Assembly (NCBI GenBank): GCA_014706295.1
Contig: JACSVZ010000022.1
Span: 4,420,830 to 4,484,829 of the forward strand
Length of the DNA stretch: 64,000 bases
Direction: 5' to 3'
From: Lycocorax pyrrhopterus obiensis
Taxonomy: Eukaryota > Chordata > Aves > Passeriformes > Paradisaeidae
Shown here: positions 11,701-24,292 of the stretch, piece by piece
How the letters are laid out: every line of letters starts with the position of its first letter
Position numbering within the stretch: position 1 is the stretch's first letter
Position numbers and translations under genes: made by a program
Notes under the pieces: model-generated
Seen by the model: only the letters and a program-made list of their open reading frames with translations
Told to the model about the DNA's origin: nothing
Database searches by the model: none

Positions 11701-14670
11701 TGCCTCTGTGGTGTTGATGAGACTGTTATTGCAACATTAAATGAGTTCTGGTGTTTACATACTAAAAGTATTTGGAGAAGTGAGAGCCTAAAGGAAAACC
11801 CCAAGAAGAAAAAACCTGGTAACGAAGGTGCACAGTAAAAGCAGAACAAAGTCAATCAACCCCTTCCACAGAAAATAAGAGAAAAACATTCATCCCAGTC
11901 TGCACAGGTAGAACAATGCCCATGGGAGTAAGTTTTTTCATGCAGCAGACAAAGAAGCCAATTCAGTAATTCAAAGTGGAAACTGGACAGTAAGTAGAAA
12001 TAGCTGCTTATTAAAAAATGAAGTGCTAATATTCCCAGAATTAGCTTAGAGCTGAATGTGGTGAGCTTTTTAAAACTTTCGGTCTTTAAATCAATCCTGG
12101 ATCTCTCTTTCCGAATATGTAATACCCAGCTATTACATAGCGTCATTTAATTCCACGGAACTTTAAAAATAGGCTTTAAAAAAAAAATAGATGGGAAAAG
12201 AGGCACCACATCAGACTGCCATGCTCCTCTAACAGGACAGTGGCCAAGCCCTAGTGAGTCCTACTGGTTTGAGCCATGATGTCCCATTGTAGCAGTTTAC
12301 TCTGAGTTTTGGGCTTCATATGGAAGAATGGTTTTGCCAAGTTAGACCATGGGTCACATGGAGCTCATCTCCTGTAGGGAACAGCAGATCACTACAAACA
12401 AAATAAAGACAGGACAAATGTGCAGCAAGGTTTTCTTGGCAGAGCTTTTGAACTTCCAGCTACTAGGGGCTTAGAAAGTCCCATGGACTCATTCATGGTC
12501 AGCAGCTTTTCATGGATTTTTCTTCCTTTTTTTTTTTAAACATACATAAATACTAGCATCCCATCCAAGGTGTGCTCAGGAGTTCTGCAGCTGGGCTACC
12601 CTGGGGGAATCAATGTCTTTCTGCTTGCTTCAAGCCTGTCCTGAGCCGCTATCATTTGGTGCACTGTGATTCTTGTTTGGGAGAAAACTTGCTCCCAGTT
12701 CACATTCTTAGTCCTCACCACTTTTCCTTTTTGCCCCAGTCACCTTTCACTGAAGGGCTCCAGTCTAATTACTCCTCTCACAAAACCTGTTCCATACTTC
12801 CAGTCCTTCTTACTGCCCTTCTCCAGCTCTTTTGTATCCCAAAGTGTTTCGGAGTTGTGTGCAGTGGCTGCATATTGTTTTCTCATTTATTCTCTATTTT
12901 CCTCTCAGTCATTCCTAAAGTTGTATTTGCTTCCCTGATTTTTGTAAAAACTGAGCTGACACTTCAGGGACTCAGAAGGAAAATTTTTTTACCTGGGGTA
13001 AGCAGAGCTCATCAGGCCAAATGATCCTCATTGTTCTTCTTGCCCTTATCACTTGTGAATTAAATTTCCATCCTTCAAACACATTATTAGATTCAGTCGG
13101 TATCAACAGCCCCATAATTTGCTTATAATTGCCAGTTCAGAACAGTCACCCTTTAAAGTACTGAATTAAACTCCTTTTCTCTTGAGACTCCTAAACCTCT
13201 GGAATTTCCCCAAAATCCTAAGATTTATTAAAAATCAGTAGGTTTATTGGTGCAGGTTAAAGGTTTTAAAACTCTGACAATGCCAGCACATGCTCCTCAT
13301 CACTTTCTTATCTTACTGGCATGGGGAATATTTCATTACTGTTGCAAGAAGTGAATTCTTTCTTATGGCTTTTTCTCTTACCAAAAATATTATAATATTT
13401 TGAGAGACAGATAGTTCCACTGTGTTTTGAGATAAAGAGCAGGTCATTTTTCTAGAATTCCAAAGAATCAAATTGTGTTTAAAGTTTCTATGCCACTGAA
13501 AGATTCCATCTTATATTTTCTTATATTTTCTGGAGCTTACTGATCAAATATTATTATGCTCAAGTCCTTTCTTTCTCTCCTCTCTCCTTCCTCACACTCA
13601 GTGTTTCTTGCCTATCTATTGACTAATCCAGCAGCTGTTCTCACAATGCTCCTGAACCACTAGGCTGGCTGTAACCAGCTGTTTACCTAAGAACACAGGA
13701 AGTAAAAGGAATCAGTTAAATGTGGAAGTGTGTACTTTAAGTCCTTCCTCGAGGTCAGATCAGCTATTCCCCAAAGGGTGTACAGGGGTAGGTGTCTGTC
13801 TCAGCCCTGCTTTGCAAGCTGTCCAGCTTCATATTGTGGGGCACAGGCAGGCATGTGGCTTGCCCAGCAGCAGTGGGAGGCATGGGGAGTTCCCCCTCCT
13901 GGTGCCTCTAGCCAGGTAGAACTGCATCAGGGAAAAGGAACTGGACTCTCATCACCTTGGCAATAAAAAACCCCCCAACAAACCCAGGGACTCTTGTGTT
14001 TAACAGGAGCCTCTCCACTCCTTTTTTTTCCTGGACAGTAAGATCCTCTCATGCCTGCAGCTGAATCCCAACAGGACAGAGGGACCCAAATACCAGTACC
14101 TGTGCCCAGCCAGGAGGCTCATTTGGGACATTGTGCCTGGCATCATTCACCAGCTCCTGCTCTGCACAGACACTTCAGCTTACTCTCCCAGGGCCTGGCT
14201 CTTCACTCTTGCTGTGGGGGAAGCTGCTTACTTTAGTGCTCTGAATCAGCTGCTGGAGCCAAGGGCTGCTGTGAAAAGCACAAAAATGCCAAAGTTAAGC
14301 ACTATGTAAAGTCCAGAGCTACCTTTTAAGCCCAGGCTGCACATGGCTAGGAGAAAACAGACTGCTTGTGCCTGTGGCCCAGCAATGACATTTGTGATCC
14401 ACCTGAAAGTCTCATAAATGAAAGTCCCTCATCATCCAGACTCAGGTTTCTAACCTCTGTTGGTTTGGACTCCCACAACAGCACACAGTCAGTGTTGTGG
14501 GAAAGTTACTGCTGTTTCTGGCTGTTCAATGCCGCTGTCAGAAGTTATTTGCCTCTGCTGAGCTTCTGAAGTATTGTACCAGCAAAGGTGTGGCCAGCAG
14601 GACCAGGGCAGGGATCATCCTCCGGTGCTGGGCACTGGTGAGGCTGGGACTAGTTCTGGGTCCCTCATGA
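5756..14670. other. Intergenic DNA between UQCC1 and GDF5, no gene seen
   Basis: About 8.9 kb without a supported gene. Open frames are short, lack domains and do not chain across plausible splice sites. The composition is AT-rich and mostly non-repetitive, apart from an 11 bp tandem at 10897-10932. By synteny with mammals, where GDF5 enhancers lie on both sides of the gene, some of it may be regulatory, but nothing in the sequence alone shows which part. Confidence 0.6.
10897..10932 (+). repeat. Short tandem repeat, 11 bp unit, three copies
   Basis: The unit TACAAGCAGGT occurs twice in a row, followed by TGCAAGCAGGT and a fading TACAGAGG. It is a small low-copy tandem with no functional context. 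Confidence 0.9.
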
Positions 14671-15123
14671 CAAGAAAGACATTGAGGGGCTGGAGCATGT
14701 CCAGAGAAGGGCAATGGAGCTGGGGAAGGGTCTGGAGCACAGGTGTGATGAGAAGAAGCTGAGAGAGGTGGGCAGGCTCAGCCTGGAGAAAAGGATACTC
14801 AGGAGGGAAGGAAATTGTAGCCAGGTGGGGGTTGGTCTCTTCATCCAGGTAACAAGTGACAGAATAAGAGAAAACAGCCTCAAGTTATGCCAGGGGAGGT
14901 TTAGGTTGGATATTAAGGACAATTTTTTCATGGAAAGGGTGGTCAGTCATTGAACAGGCTGCCCATGGCAGTGGTGGAGTCACCATCCCTGGAGGTGTTC
15001 AAAAATGTGTGGATGTGGCACGTGGGGACATGGGTTAGTGGTAAACCTGGAAACGTTTGGTTAAGGGTTGGACTCCATGATCTTAGAGGTCTTTTCCAAC
15101 CTTAACGATTGTTTGATTCCATG
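14671..15123 (+). mobile_element. CR1 LINE 3' fragment
   Basis: Plus-strand CR1 text runs from the end of the reverse transcriptase ORF (GGAGCATGTCCAGAGAAGGG, then a diverged LSLEKR-type frame) through GGTTGGACTCCATGATCTTA to a 3' end of the GATTGTTTGATTCCATGAT type. It is 5'-truncated, with stops and small indels. Confidence 0.88.
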
Positions 15124-15288
15124 ATCCAGCAGCCTGCTCTTGCTCTAAGCCTTCAGCAGCTTCTGGGCTAGAGCTCTCAGTAAAGCCCTGGAAGCCACTA
15201 GCAAGAGAAGGACAGGCAAATGCTAAGAAAGAATTACTTGCACCAAGCCCTCAGAATAAGAGGGTTTTCTCCTGGTAGGTACATCGAG

Positions 15289-15575
15289 AGAATCACAGAA
15301 TCATTTAGGTTGGAAAAAACCTCTGAGATCATTGAGTCCAACCTTTGACTGATCACCACCTTGTCAACTAAACCATAGCACACAGCACTCAGTGTCTCAT
15401 CCAGTTGTTTCTTCAACACCTCCAGGAATGGTGACTCCACCACCGCCCTGGGCAGCCCCTGCCAATGCTTGACAACTCTTTCTGTGCAGAAATTCTTCCT
15501 GATGGCCAACCTGAACCTCCCCCAGTGCACCTTGAGTCTGTGTCCTCTTGTCCTGGTGTTTGTTACCTGGGAGGT
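15289..15575 (-). mobile_element. CR1 LINE 3' fragment
   Basis: The plus strand begins GAGAATCACAGAATCATTTA and follows the reverse complement of the CR1 3' region, including GGAATGGTGACTCCACCACC. It lies 165 bp from an oppositely oriented CR1 (14671-15123), so the two 3' ends face each other. Confidence 0.88.
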
Positions 15576-17370
15576 GTCTGTTCCCCCAGCAGCACTGACA
15601 CCCACCCAGCTCATGCATACTTGGGGGTACATCCCCTCTACAGCTGCTCCTGCATTTGCTCCACCTTATTATTCAGTCTTTCACCCAGTCTCAGCCCCTG
15701 CTGTCCTCCCCTGCTGTAGGGGCTGCCAGTCTGCGTCCCCCCGAGAGCCACTTGTCCCCAGGTCCTCTCTCCCCAGCCACATTCCCTTGGAGCACCTCGT
15801 CCTGCTTCTCCCCTCACTGCCTTTAGCCCTTTATCCTCCCTAGCTGGGTTCCTGTAACCTGATCACCAATCCTATGAGTTAATGACTTCTTTGCCATCTG
15901 AAGTTTATGAGTCTTGTTTCACCTTTGCAGAAAAGAGATCTGAGGGGAAGATATCTCCCCCTTTCTCTCAGCATGGGGAGGGCCCAAGTTGTGTTTCTCT
16001 TCTAAAATTTCTGGGGAAAGATAAATGTTTTGAAGGCATTTGCATGAGCAAACTGAAATGTGTCTGGTTTTATCAGTTAAAGGCTTATTTCTGACTTTAT
16101 GCCACAAGCAATGGCATTGTGTAAAAACAGGCAGATGGAAACTGGATGTGCAGAAGCAATACCTTCATTTTAATTCAATTTAGTTTAATGGCATTTCTCT
16201 GGCAGTATGATGGGCAGAGGCTGCTCAGCCTGGATTCCTGGATGGCAAGGTATGGCTTAAGATATTATATCAAAGAGATTCTAAGAGAAAAAACAGTGAA
16301 AAGAACATTTTCTGTCCCCTAGCAGAGGGTCAGCCAATTAATCACTGTTATTGTTGACTAAGTCATTTTTTCTTGACAGCTGTGCCCTTCAAAATGACAT
16401 CAGGGAAAACTGAATCCATTTGCATTACTTCAGCTGGCCAAATCACTGCAGAAAGTTGAAACTAGTTCTGAAAAAAAACCCCAGGAAAACAGGGACATCA
16501 GTGAACTCAGAATGACAGAATAAATGGGCTATTCTGAGCACTCAGCAAAGTGCATTTACTGCTCCGTATTTACTGTTTTTCAAAATATGTTAAGATTATT
16601 GTTTATTGAATTTGTTGAGAAGCAATGAAATCTCCTGCAATTTTATTTTTAAATATCATTTTACTACCCAACAGCAATAGTAAATCCATAAAATAACGCG
16701 ATTGACCAGGACTATGGAGTAAAAAAAAATATTGTTTGCTTTGTACATTCTTATTAGTCTTGGCTAAGATGTTATAAAAGCAGTATCTTTTAACACCTTT
16801 TATTATACAAGGGTCAAGGGGTTTTTATGTTTCTTAAAGAAAGCTTCAAATAGCCTACATAGCGGGTTCCTGCATCTTTCATATGGCTGCTGTATAAACA
16901 AGCCCATTTTACACAGGAAATGACATAACCATGTAAAAGTGTACACGGAGTTTAGGCACATATTCAAACACTAATGGGAATGCATTGTTTTCAATGGCAT
17001 ACTTTTATGTTTACCTATTGAGCTTAGTACCCATATTTTAGCCAAACACAACAAAAATTATCCACACATACCTGTCTTATAGTGTACTGTTTATTTGAAA
17101 TTTGGACCTTCACAAAGACTCTCGTGGGACAGATAATGACCCTAAAAAGTAAATACAAATGAGGCATTCTCAGTGAGAGAGTGAAACCTGCCATCATAAA
17201 GGTGGAAAGCTGAACTTTTAACCTGTATTGCTTTACAGCTCAGGTTTCTGCCATCCAGTTGCTCACACCAACTCACCCATGGGAAGAAAGCCGTAATAAT
17301 AATTTAGGGTGTCTATCTTTGCACGTTATATAATGACCTGGCTAAAGAAAGTAGTGCCAAGATCCTGCAG
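15576..17370. other. Unique AT-rich intergenic DNA, possible GDF5 regulatory region
   Basis: No gene or repeat was recognised. 16140-17340 is AT-rich, free of recognisable transposons and has long simple-text runs, which is how conserved noncoding elements often look. That is only compositional. It lies 4-8 kb downstream of GDF5, on the side where mammals have known GDF5 joint and growth-plate enhancers. Confidence 0.35.
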
Positions 17371-17490
17371 TCACAGAATCACAGAATCACTCAGGCTGGA
17401 AAAGACCTCCACTAAACCACATCACCAAATGTCACATCTGCTTGTTTGCTGAACACTTCCAGGGATGGTAACTCCACCGCTTCCTTGGCC
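17371..17490 (-). mobile_element. CR1 LINE 3' fragment
   Basis: The plus strand shows a doubled TCACAGAATCACAGAATCAC terminal microsatellite followed by CTGGAAAAGACCTCC and AACACTTCCAGGGATGG. It is a short, 5'-truncated, internally deleted minus-strand CR1. Confidence 0.85.
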
Positions 17491-20360
17491 AATGTCAAGG
17501 TTCTCTGCTTCTCTCCAGTTTCTGTGCTGAGAATCACCTCCACCAGTGCCTTATTCCTAAACCCCTGGGTTTGGAGGGGAATGAAGATTGAGTGAACCCC
17601 ACCTGGGTTTTTCTTTTGTGCTCATCTGTGACATACGTGTACCTTGGGAAGTTTCGATGCCTGTTTCTGTTCTCATGCCAGGTAACTGAAACTGCAGATT
17701 GCCATGTAGAGTCTTGACAAGATTGGCAACAATTTGTGAGTAGACAGAAGATTCCAATGCCTCCAACAATGTATCAATAAAGCACCTATAGGCTAGTACA
17801 CATTTACACCATGGGGAAAGTCAGTAGAGCATTCCAGAATAAAATAGTGTTGAACCACAATTCCCAGAGTTATCGAACAATTTCCCAATGTAAATGCAAA
17901 AGGACACTCTGGACATCACAATACTGGTTTATAAGTAATGGTATAAACCAAGAATACTCAATTTAAGACCTAAAAGTGAAAAAAACCTACCCTATTCCTA
18001 TGCCCACAATTATAAACTCCTCACTTTGAGCTGAACCAATCTTGAGCAGTACCAGGGCTGTCCCTTCTGGATGTCACCACATTTGAGATACCAGCCAAGC
18101 AAACTGAATGTCATGTTACCTCCTAACCTGGACACTTGGGCTGAAACTGTTTCTGTTTTGGCCAAACCCAATTTTGAAGCAGTAACAATCCATTATAATT
18201 CCAGCATTTTACTGTCTGTAGTTTCAAATTTGTTTAAACTGATATTACAGACCTACTTGTGGTTTGGTTTTTTCTTTTCCTTTCTAGGTATAACCAAGCA
18301 GAATGTGGGCTTTTGAATGATTACCAAAGGGTGTTTTTTAAGACTTTAGTTTGTCAGTATTTCTTTTAATTTTTCCTCAGATCATACTGTTTGTTTTGGG
18401 ATAATTGCAAAACCTTGGCATATTTTTCCATTTAGATGCTGATACATACTCAATTTAAATACCATTTACCTGAACCTTTATCTTGCTTTATTCATGCATT
18501 GAAAAAGTCATGCAAGGACAGCAAGAAAGAACCTCAGAGAGTTTTATACTTACTAGGCTTTAGAAACTTTCTATCATGACCAGACTCACCAGGACTCTCA
18601 GGCTGGTCACCAGCTCTGCAGCGGGAACTGAACAGGAATTTTCCTCCTCAGATTTCCAAACTATCATGCCTTGTGTGTACCACCAGTGCTCTCGTCCACC
18701 ACAGTTGTTACAGCACTTGATGAACCCAGGTGGTACTGAAGCAAACTGCCCCATGCAGGCAGTCCTAATCCCAGGAGTTAATTTGTCTTAACTTAGATTT
18801 GCTTCAAGTGTATTTAAATAGGCAGTATTTGCTATTTTAAACTGATAACCCTGAGCCATTGAGGAACATGCCTGCGTGGTTAACAACTGGCATGGCACAG
18901 CTGTGTCTCATGCGTCAGAACAGAGATTTCCTTGGGAATGTGCAAACAGCATTCCCAGAGAGTGGGAGCAGCACTTGCCTAAGGAAGAAAGGAGACAACC
19001 CTTTGTCATGGTCATCTAGCAAACCTCTCCAGAAGATCGCTGGAGCCAGTGCTAGAGGTGCAAACACACCTGAAAACACCCAGGAGAAGGAAAGAACTGC
19101 TTGAACAGATCGGGGGGGAAAAGCCTGAGCTGCCCTCCTGGCTGTGGACTTGGCAGAGGAATGTTTTCTCTCCTACTGTAGCAACGGTAAAAATCAGCTT
19201 TTAGTAAAGCTTAGGCTTGAAGTTTTGGAAGATTGGCTGGTGATAAGCAGTTAGTGCTGGGGTTAGTAACTGCTGGGCCCGGCCTAAGGCTCCATCAGGA
19301 TGAGGAAGAGCAGGACCTGGGAGTGCACACTGAGAGTCCAAAAGGGAGATGGAGAATCCCTGCGGGCAGCCCTGACCCACAAAATAGACCCATAAAATGC
19401 CCAAATTTCTCATTAACTTGTTACAAAGTAGCTCCAAGTGCTCATCATTCCATGTGCCTGCTGCCCTGCACGCTGGGCATTCACTGTCCAGGCAAGGGCA
19501 GCTTTCTGGTCTCTGGGTTTGCAGCAGGCAGGCAGTTCCTGCAGGCAGGAAAACCAGGCAGTGTCAGCCCCTGCGGGCAGGAATGACAGCACTGAGCAAA
19601 TCTCACAGACCAAATCTCCCTGCAGGGCTGTTCTGCATCCCTGAGCTGCAGGTGAGGGCACAGGGCAGGTCACCTGCACAGGGCTTCCCCAGGTGTCTGG
19701 CAGCAAGGCTGCTTATCCAGGAATGTTAAGCTGGTTAAAGGCCCAGCTGCCCAGAGAGTGCAGGAGGAAGGGCAGAGCTTTATGTCACTGTTTTTGGCCA
19801 TTGACCAGGAATTTAGGATGGTTTGCTGCTGGTGTGAGCTTGAGCATGTCCACACTGGGGTACTGAGCAAAAAGACCTTGGGGACTGTACTCAGCTCCCT
19901 GCCACTACCCACACCAGGGATGCTGTGCAGAGCCAGGAAATCTTATGACTTGATGGTCTAAGCAAAATCAAACCTTAGCATTTATATTTTGTACTATTGA
20001 TAAACTACTTCAGTAATTTCTGATGGTTCATAGGACCTTTCTGATCCATCTGTAGTTGAACATTTGGTACTACTTTTGTGGGTGGAAATATACAGGAGCA
20101 TGTCTGGAATAGATAAAGGGGATATACAAGCACATAGCCCTTGGAGGGTGGAATAAAAGGATACCAAAGCTCTTTTTCAACCATCTGCATAACTCATTTT
20201 TGCCCCAAATACATCAAGTGACAGTGTCATTCCCCACCAGATCAAACCAGGCCTTCCTTTCAGATCTTTCTTTCAATGTTTCCACAGTTTCTCTCTGTGG
20301 CAGCAAAATACACAGACATGTTTTGCATAGCCCTGGTATTCTGCTGCACAAAAAAGTCCC
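17491..20360. other. Intergenic DNA downstream of GDF5, no gene seen
   Basis: About 2.9 kb with only short frames lacking domains or splice-compatible partners. I saw no RNA gene and no recognisable repeat. The right part could be the distal end of a long GDF5 3' UTR if a distal polyadenylation site near 20370 is used. Confidence 0.5.
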
Positions 20361-20371
20361 TTTCACTTGTA

Positions 20372-20377
20372 TTTATT
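20372..20377 (-). terminator. GDF5: Candidate distal GDF5 polyadenylation signal
   Basis: TTTATT on the plus strand is AATAAA on the minus strand, about 850 bp past the GDF5 stop codon. Another AATAAA lies near 20462-20467. Which is used cannot be told from sequence. Confidence 0.3.
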
Positions 20378-21097
20378 GTACAAAAACATAAAAAAAATTC
20401 TTAATTGTGTTATAATTATGCAGAGTTGGACAGCTAGGCACAATACAGCACTGTGTCAATAATTTATTACATCTTATGCCATAATTGAACACTTTTACTA
20501 TGAGCATTTGAGAACAACTTGGACCTTATACAGAATAATATATTTTGCTACATAATAATGGAAAGGTGGATACTTAAGAAAGATATGTAGCTTGGAGGAA
20601 AACATACATGGAAGCAAATACCTCCTGCATCACCTACCTTCATGTAAAACTTAAAACTAAACCAACATATTATATTTAATGACCCCTTTTTATATATGCA
20701 TAGTTTCAAGAGCTAATCAGAAAGAAATCATATTACAGTGCAACTATTTACACCAAGATGGAGACACACCAGAACACAACTCTTCTCAACATTGGGACTC
20801 TTTTCTGACATTTCTGAATGGACAAAGCACATGGGAATCAGACAGAAATTCAGTCTCAAGAACAATGTTCAAAGGAACAAACAGGTCATATCCACAGCTC
20901 ACTGATACCATCTCTATCCACTGCCTCAAGGCTAAAGGCAGGAGATCTCAAGGTGTAGAGGTATCATCTTCTCTGTCATGGACATCACTTAGAGTCAGTC
21001 CTGTGTTGCCAGCGGCACAAGGCCTTAAATCCAGCTGAGTGACAGCATCCAAATGCTACTGAAATATGTCCATGGAGAGACATATAGAAACACTGGA

Positions 21098-21103
21098 TTT
21101 ATT
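21098..21103 (-). terminator. GDF5: Candidate proximal GDF5 polyadenylation signal
   Basis: Minus-strand AATAAA (TTTATT on plus) about 125 bp downstream of the GDF5 stop codon. It is the first canonical signal after the gene. Human GDF5 has a longer 3' UTR, so the distal signals remain possible. Confidence 0.4.
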
Positions 21104-21226
21104 GCTACATCCTTGTAAACATACTTACCCTAGAGGTAAGAAATCTAGTTAACCTTGATTGAGGAGAAGCTATGTCCAATGTGTTGCATTACTTTTCATA
21201 ACATATTCATGTGAGCAACTGTTCTG

Positions 21227-22095
21227 CTACCTACAACCACATGACTCTACCACCATGTCCTCGTACTGCTTGTAGACCACGTTGTTTGCAGAGTCAATGA
21301 AAAGGATGCTGATGGGGCTCAGACGGGTCGGGACACAGCAAGTCGGGGGGGTCGATTCCGGGTCCATCGAGTTCATTAATGTCTGGATAACTGCGTGGTT
21401 GGTGGGCTCCAGGTGGGATCGGAGGGGGAATTCACAGAGCCCTTCGCAGTGATACGCTTCATACTCCAGAGGGGCGATTATCCAGTCATCCCAGCCCATA
21501 TCCTTAAAATTCACGTGGAGGGCTTTTCTGCTACACCTCGCCTTCAGATTCTTGGTGGGCCTCTTCCCTTGCCGTGTTGCTAGAGGGGCTCTTCTCTTCC
21601 GCCTCTGGTTGAATAAGTACTCATAAACAGTTTTGTCATCTTGGCCGGATCTAGCTTTGATTTCATTGAAGAACAAGTCTCTTTTTTTCGTCCTCCCAAA
21701 CACCAAGAACAGAGCCTTTTCATTGACCTGTCTTCCTGTTCTATTAAATCCCACACTCCTGAGATCAACAGCTCTCCCCCTGTCAAAAGTTTCCAGCTCA
21801 AAACACAAGTTAACCAAGTTTTTAAAGTTTCTGAAAAGTTTCCAGATGTCAAACACTTCCCACTTGGGTGTATCGGTGATACTGACAGTCCGAGAGTCCA
21901 GGAGTGTTGAGGCTTGTCTGTTTGTAGAGCAACTAAATAATTTCACTTGGGAAGTTTTTCCAGAAGAATGAGACTTCCACGTATCAGAAGGTTTTTTTCT
22001 CAATATTCGAAGCTCTGCTCCCAGCAAACCATCTTTTTCTAATGCACTGATGTCAAAAATATATTTTTGTTTTCTTATAGTTGGTGCTCGCTCAT
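21227..22095 (-). CDS. GDF5: GDF5 coding exon 2
   Basis: 869 nt. It carries the second half of the prodomain, the RRKRR cleavage site and the complete cystine-knot mature domain, ending with TAG at 21227-21229. It starts after a polypyrimidine-like run and TTTAG, with the first Asp codon completed across the intron. The open frame continues about 40 nt into the intron upstream, but that part is excluded by the acceptor and by homology. Confidence 0.97.
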
Positions 22096-24292
22096 CTAAA
22101 AAAAACACACACATTTTTAAATGTATATCAAGCACATATCAATATCAGTTATTCAGTTCTTAATGGTTTTCCTCAAATTTGCTCATAAGCCTGGAAGTTA
22201 GCCCACTGAACAGAAAGAGCAATTTTTGTCTAAGGGATCAGCTCCACGCAGGGACTCAGAAGAACTCAGGAACTCACCAGGGAAATGAGTTTCTGAGTCT
22301 CCCTTGTAGAAATCTCATTTCTTTCACCAGCGGGCATTTTCTGCCTTCAAAGTTGTGATTAGCCAATTGAAAAATAATGCTTTTTAAGGGCTGAGCACTC
22401 GCAGGACCTATTCACCACTTATATCCGAGTTAAATTACTGAAACAGAGCTTCAGTGGCAGCCAGGCCTCATGCTGGCTCCAAACATGAGCAAGTTTACCC
22501 TTAGATAATACAATAGTGAATTAGTCCTTTAAAACCAGCATCCCCAGGAACTGCCAGACACAAGGATAATTGCCTAATTAACTAAACCCCACATGATTCA
22601 CAATTTTTCAAACTGGGCAGAGAAACATTTCTCCCTTTATCCTGACTTTACATTTGCTTGCTTCAGCTGGTGAGGAACATGGCTGAGCCAACCTTCCAGT
22701 GACGTGCCATTAACAGTGCCTTCCAGTGGCAAGCTGAGGACCTGAAGGCAGCACTTGTGAGCAGTGTATCCCCCCTTCCCAGCAGCCAAGCTATTAATGA
22801 AGAGATGGCAAACAAATCCAGTCCTGGTGAGTCTTTCATCACAATTCCTTCACCAGCTGTAGCCTGTGTTGCTTCCTTAAGAATGTGACAAAACTCTTAC
22901 AAATGTCACTGGAAGCAACGTGGGGCTCCCCAGGCAGAGTGGCGAGGTGAACATCATTCATTGGGAGCCTGGTTATTTCTCCTGTGAAAGCAAACACTAG
23001 CCCAAATTTCCAAAAGTGTTTGGAACCGGAATGTTGAGCTGCCAGTTCTGGAGTCCCGGAAGTTGTTACCCTTGGTAGTCTGTGCAGAGCTGTGGGCTCC
23101 TCGGTGGTACCTGAAAGTTTTGAGCTAGTACAGATACACCCACCCCATGGGATAATGACTCCTGGGTCTGCAGTGTAGTTCCTCACAATTCTACCTTGAA
23201 CAAACCAGACTGGCCCTTTCATACTGAAACTTGTGGGGTTTTTTCACAGAATAACTCCGTTCTTAGCATATTGTATGTTTTTAGGCACACTACAGTCTAA
23301 CATTAGTCATTTCCATGAGCTAGTTTCCAGCTAGCTAGAAAGAAAAGAAAAAAATGCAAAAGGTTTTTAAACACCTAAGCATGCAAAGACTGATCGATTT
23401 TCAACAATATGCATCTAAAATACTTTCTAAATGTTTTCTTTGGCTGCCACACAACCATCTAGTTCTGCCTGTAAATGAGTTTTCCAAGATAAGGCAGGAG
23501 GACAAAATCTGCAGCAAAGTTGTGTGATTCCATTTACATTAAAAAGGGCTATTTGACTTTAACAAAGTATGATTATTTTCCAATACTCTCTGCATTTATA
23601 AACACACTCAGACATCTCTCTCTGTCCACACTCACTCACACACAAGCTCCTTTCTTACCTTGTCCTTTGTCTATAAAGCTGGTTATTGTATTGGCAAGTC
23701 CAGCCTCCAGTTTTACACTTCCATTAACACCCTTTCTTTCTGCATCTGAGAGAGTCCTGTACAAAGAGAGCATGTATTCATGTGGCGTTATCGGGGGATG
23801 TCGGAAAGTTTCCTTAGCTTCCCTCTGGGTTACAGGCTCTTTAGTCTTTTTGGTTTTGAAAGAATCAGTGTCAGTACTGCTTGTGCCAGTTTTTTTCAAA
23901 GCCACCTTGCTGCTAAGATTTTGAACCTTTGGAGTCACTGTCCTTACTCCAGAAGGTCTGCTGGGGAGATGTCCTACCTTGCCCTCCGTGGCTGCTGTTC
24001 TTGAGGGAACCTTCTTTGACTCATCATTCTTGGCCAGCAGAGCTCCAGCCTGAACAGCACTGCTTTTAGTCCTGGCCTTTGAGGTCCCAGCACTGTATCC
24101 ATGGCTTGCAGTCCTCAGTGTACCTGCCCGTGCGGAGGGATTCCTCTCCTTTCCTTCTGCTTTCAAAAAACCTAGTTTAGATCCCGGATTACCCTGGCCT
24201 GCTTCAGAATTACTCAGCGCTCCAGGAACTAAATCCAGAGACAGCCAAGTCAAATGCCAAAGCAGTAAAGTGAGAAAATGCAGGATTTTCAT
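21227..24292 (-). CDS. GDF5: GDF5, growth differentiation factor 5 (two coding exons)
   Basis: GDF5 is a secreted BMP-family ligand that signals through BMPR1B and type II receptors and controls joint formation, limb cartilage and bone length. The coding sequence joins 24292-23659 and 22095-21227 through a phase 1 intron with GTAAG donor and TTTAG acceptor: 1503 nt, 500 residues, against 501 in human. The ATG at 24292 opens a hydrophobic signal peptide (about residues 1-27). A basic, Ser/Thr-rich prodomain follows, then a furin site RRKRR at about residues 376-380, then a 120-residue mature domain ending CGCR with seven cysteines. The Arg at mature position 57 (FPLRSH), which in human GDF5 sets preference for BMPR1B, is present. 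From memory the mature domain differs from human at only two positions. No frame breaks were seen. Confidence 0.98.
22096..23658 (-). other. GDF5: GDF5 intron 1
   Basis: 1563 bp, phase 1, donor GTAAG at 23658-23654 and acceptor AG at 22097-22096 on the minus strand. No transposon or further exon was recognised. A 127-residue open frame inside it on the same strand shows no homology. Human GDF5 has a single intron at the same codon. Confidence 0.85.
23659..24292 (-). CDS. GDF5: GDF5 coding exon 1
   Basis: 634 nt from ATG (24292) to the phase 1 donor. It encodes the signal peptide and first 211 residues of the prodomain, ending in the conserved ITSFIDKGQ motif that marks the exon border in vertebrate GDF5. 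The middle part is low-complexity (Ser, Thr, Lys, Ala) and is expected to vary between species. Confidence 0.96.

Noticed and set aside
22839..23222. 127-codon frame inside the GDF5 intron
   Set aside because: No homology, and GDF5 has a single intron at this place in vertebrates with phase-matched splice sites on both sides.
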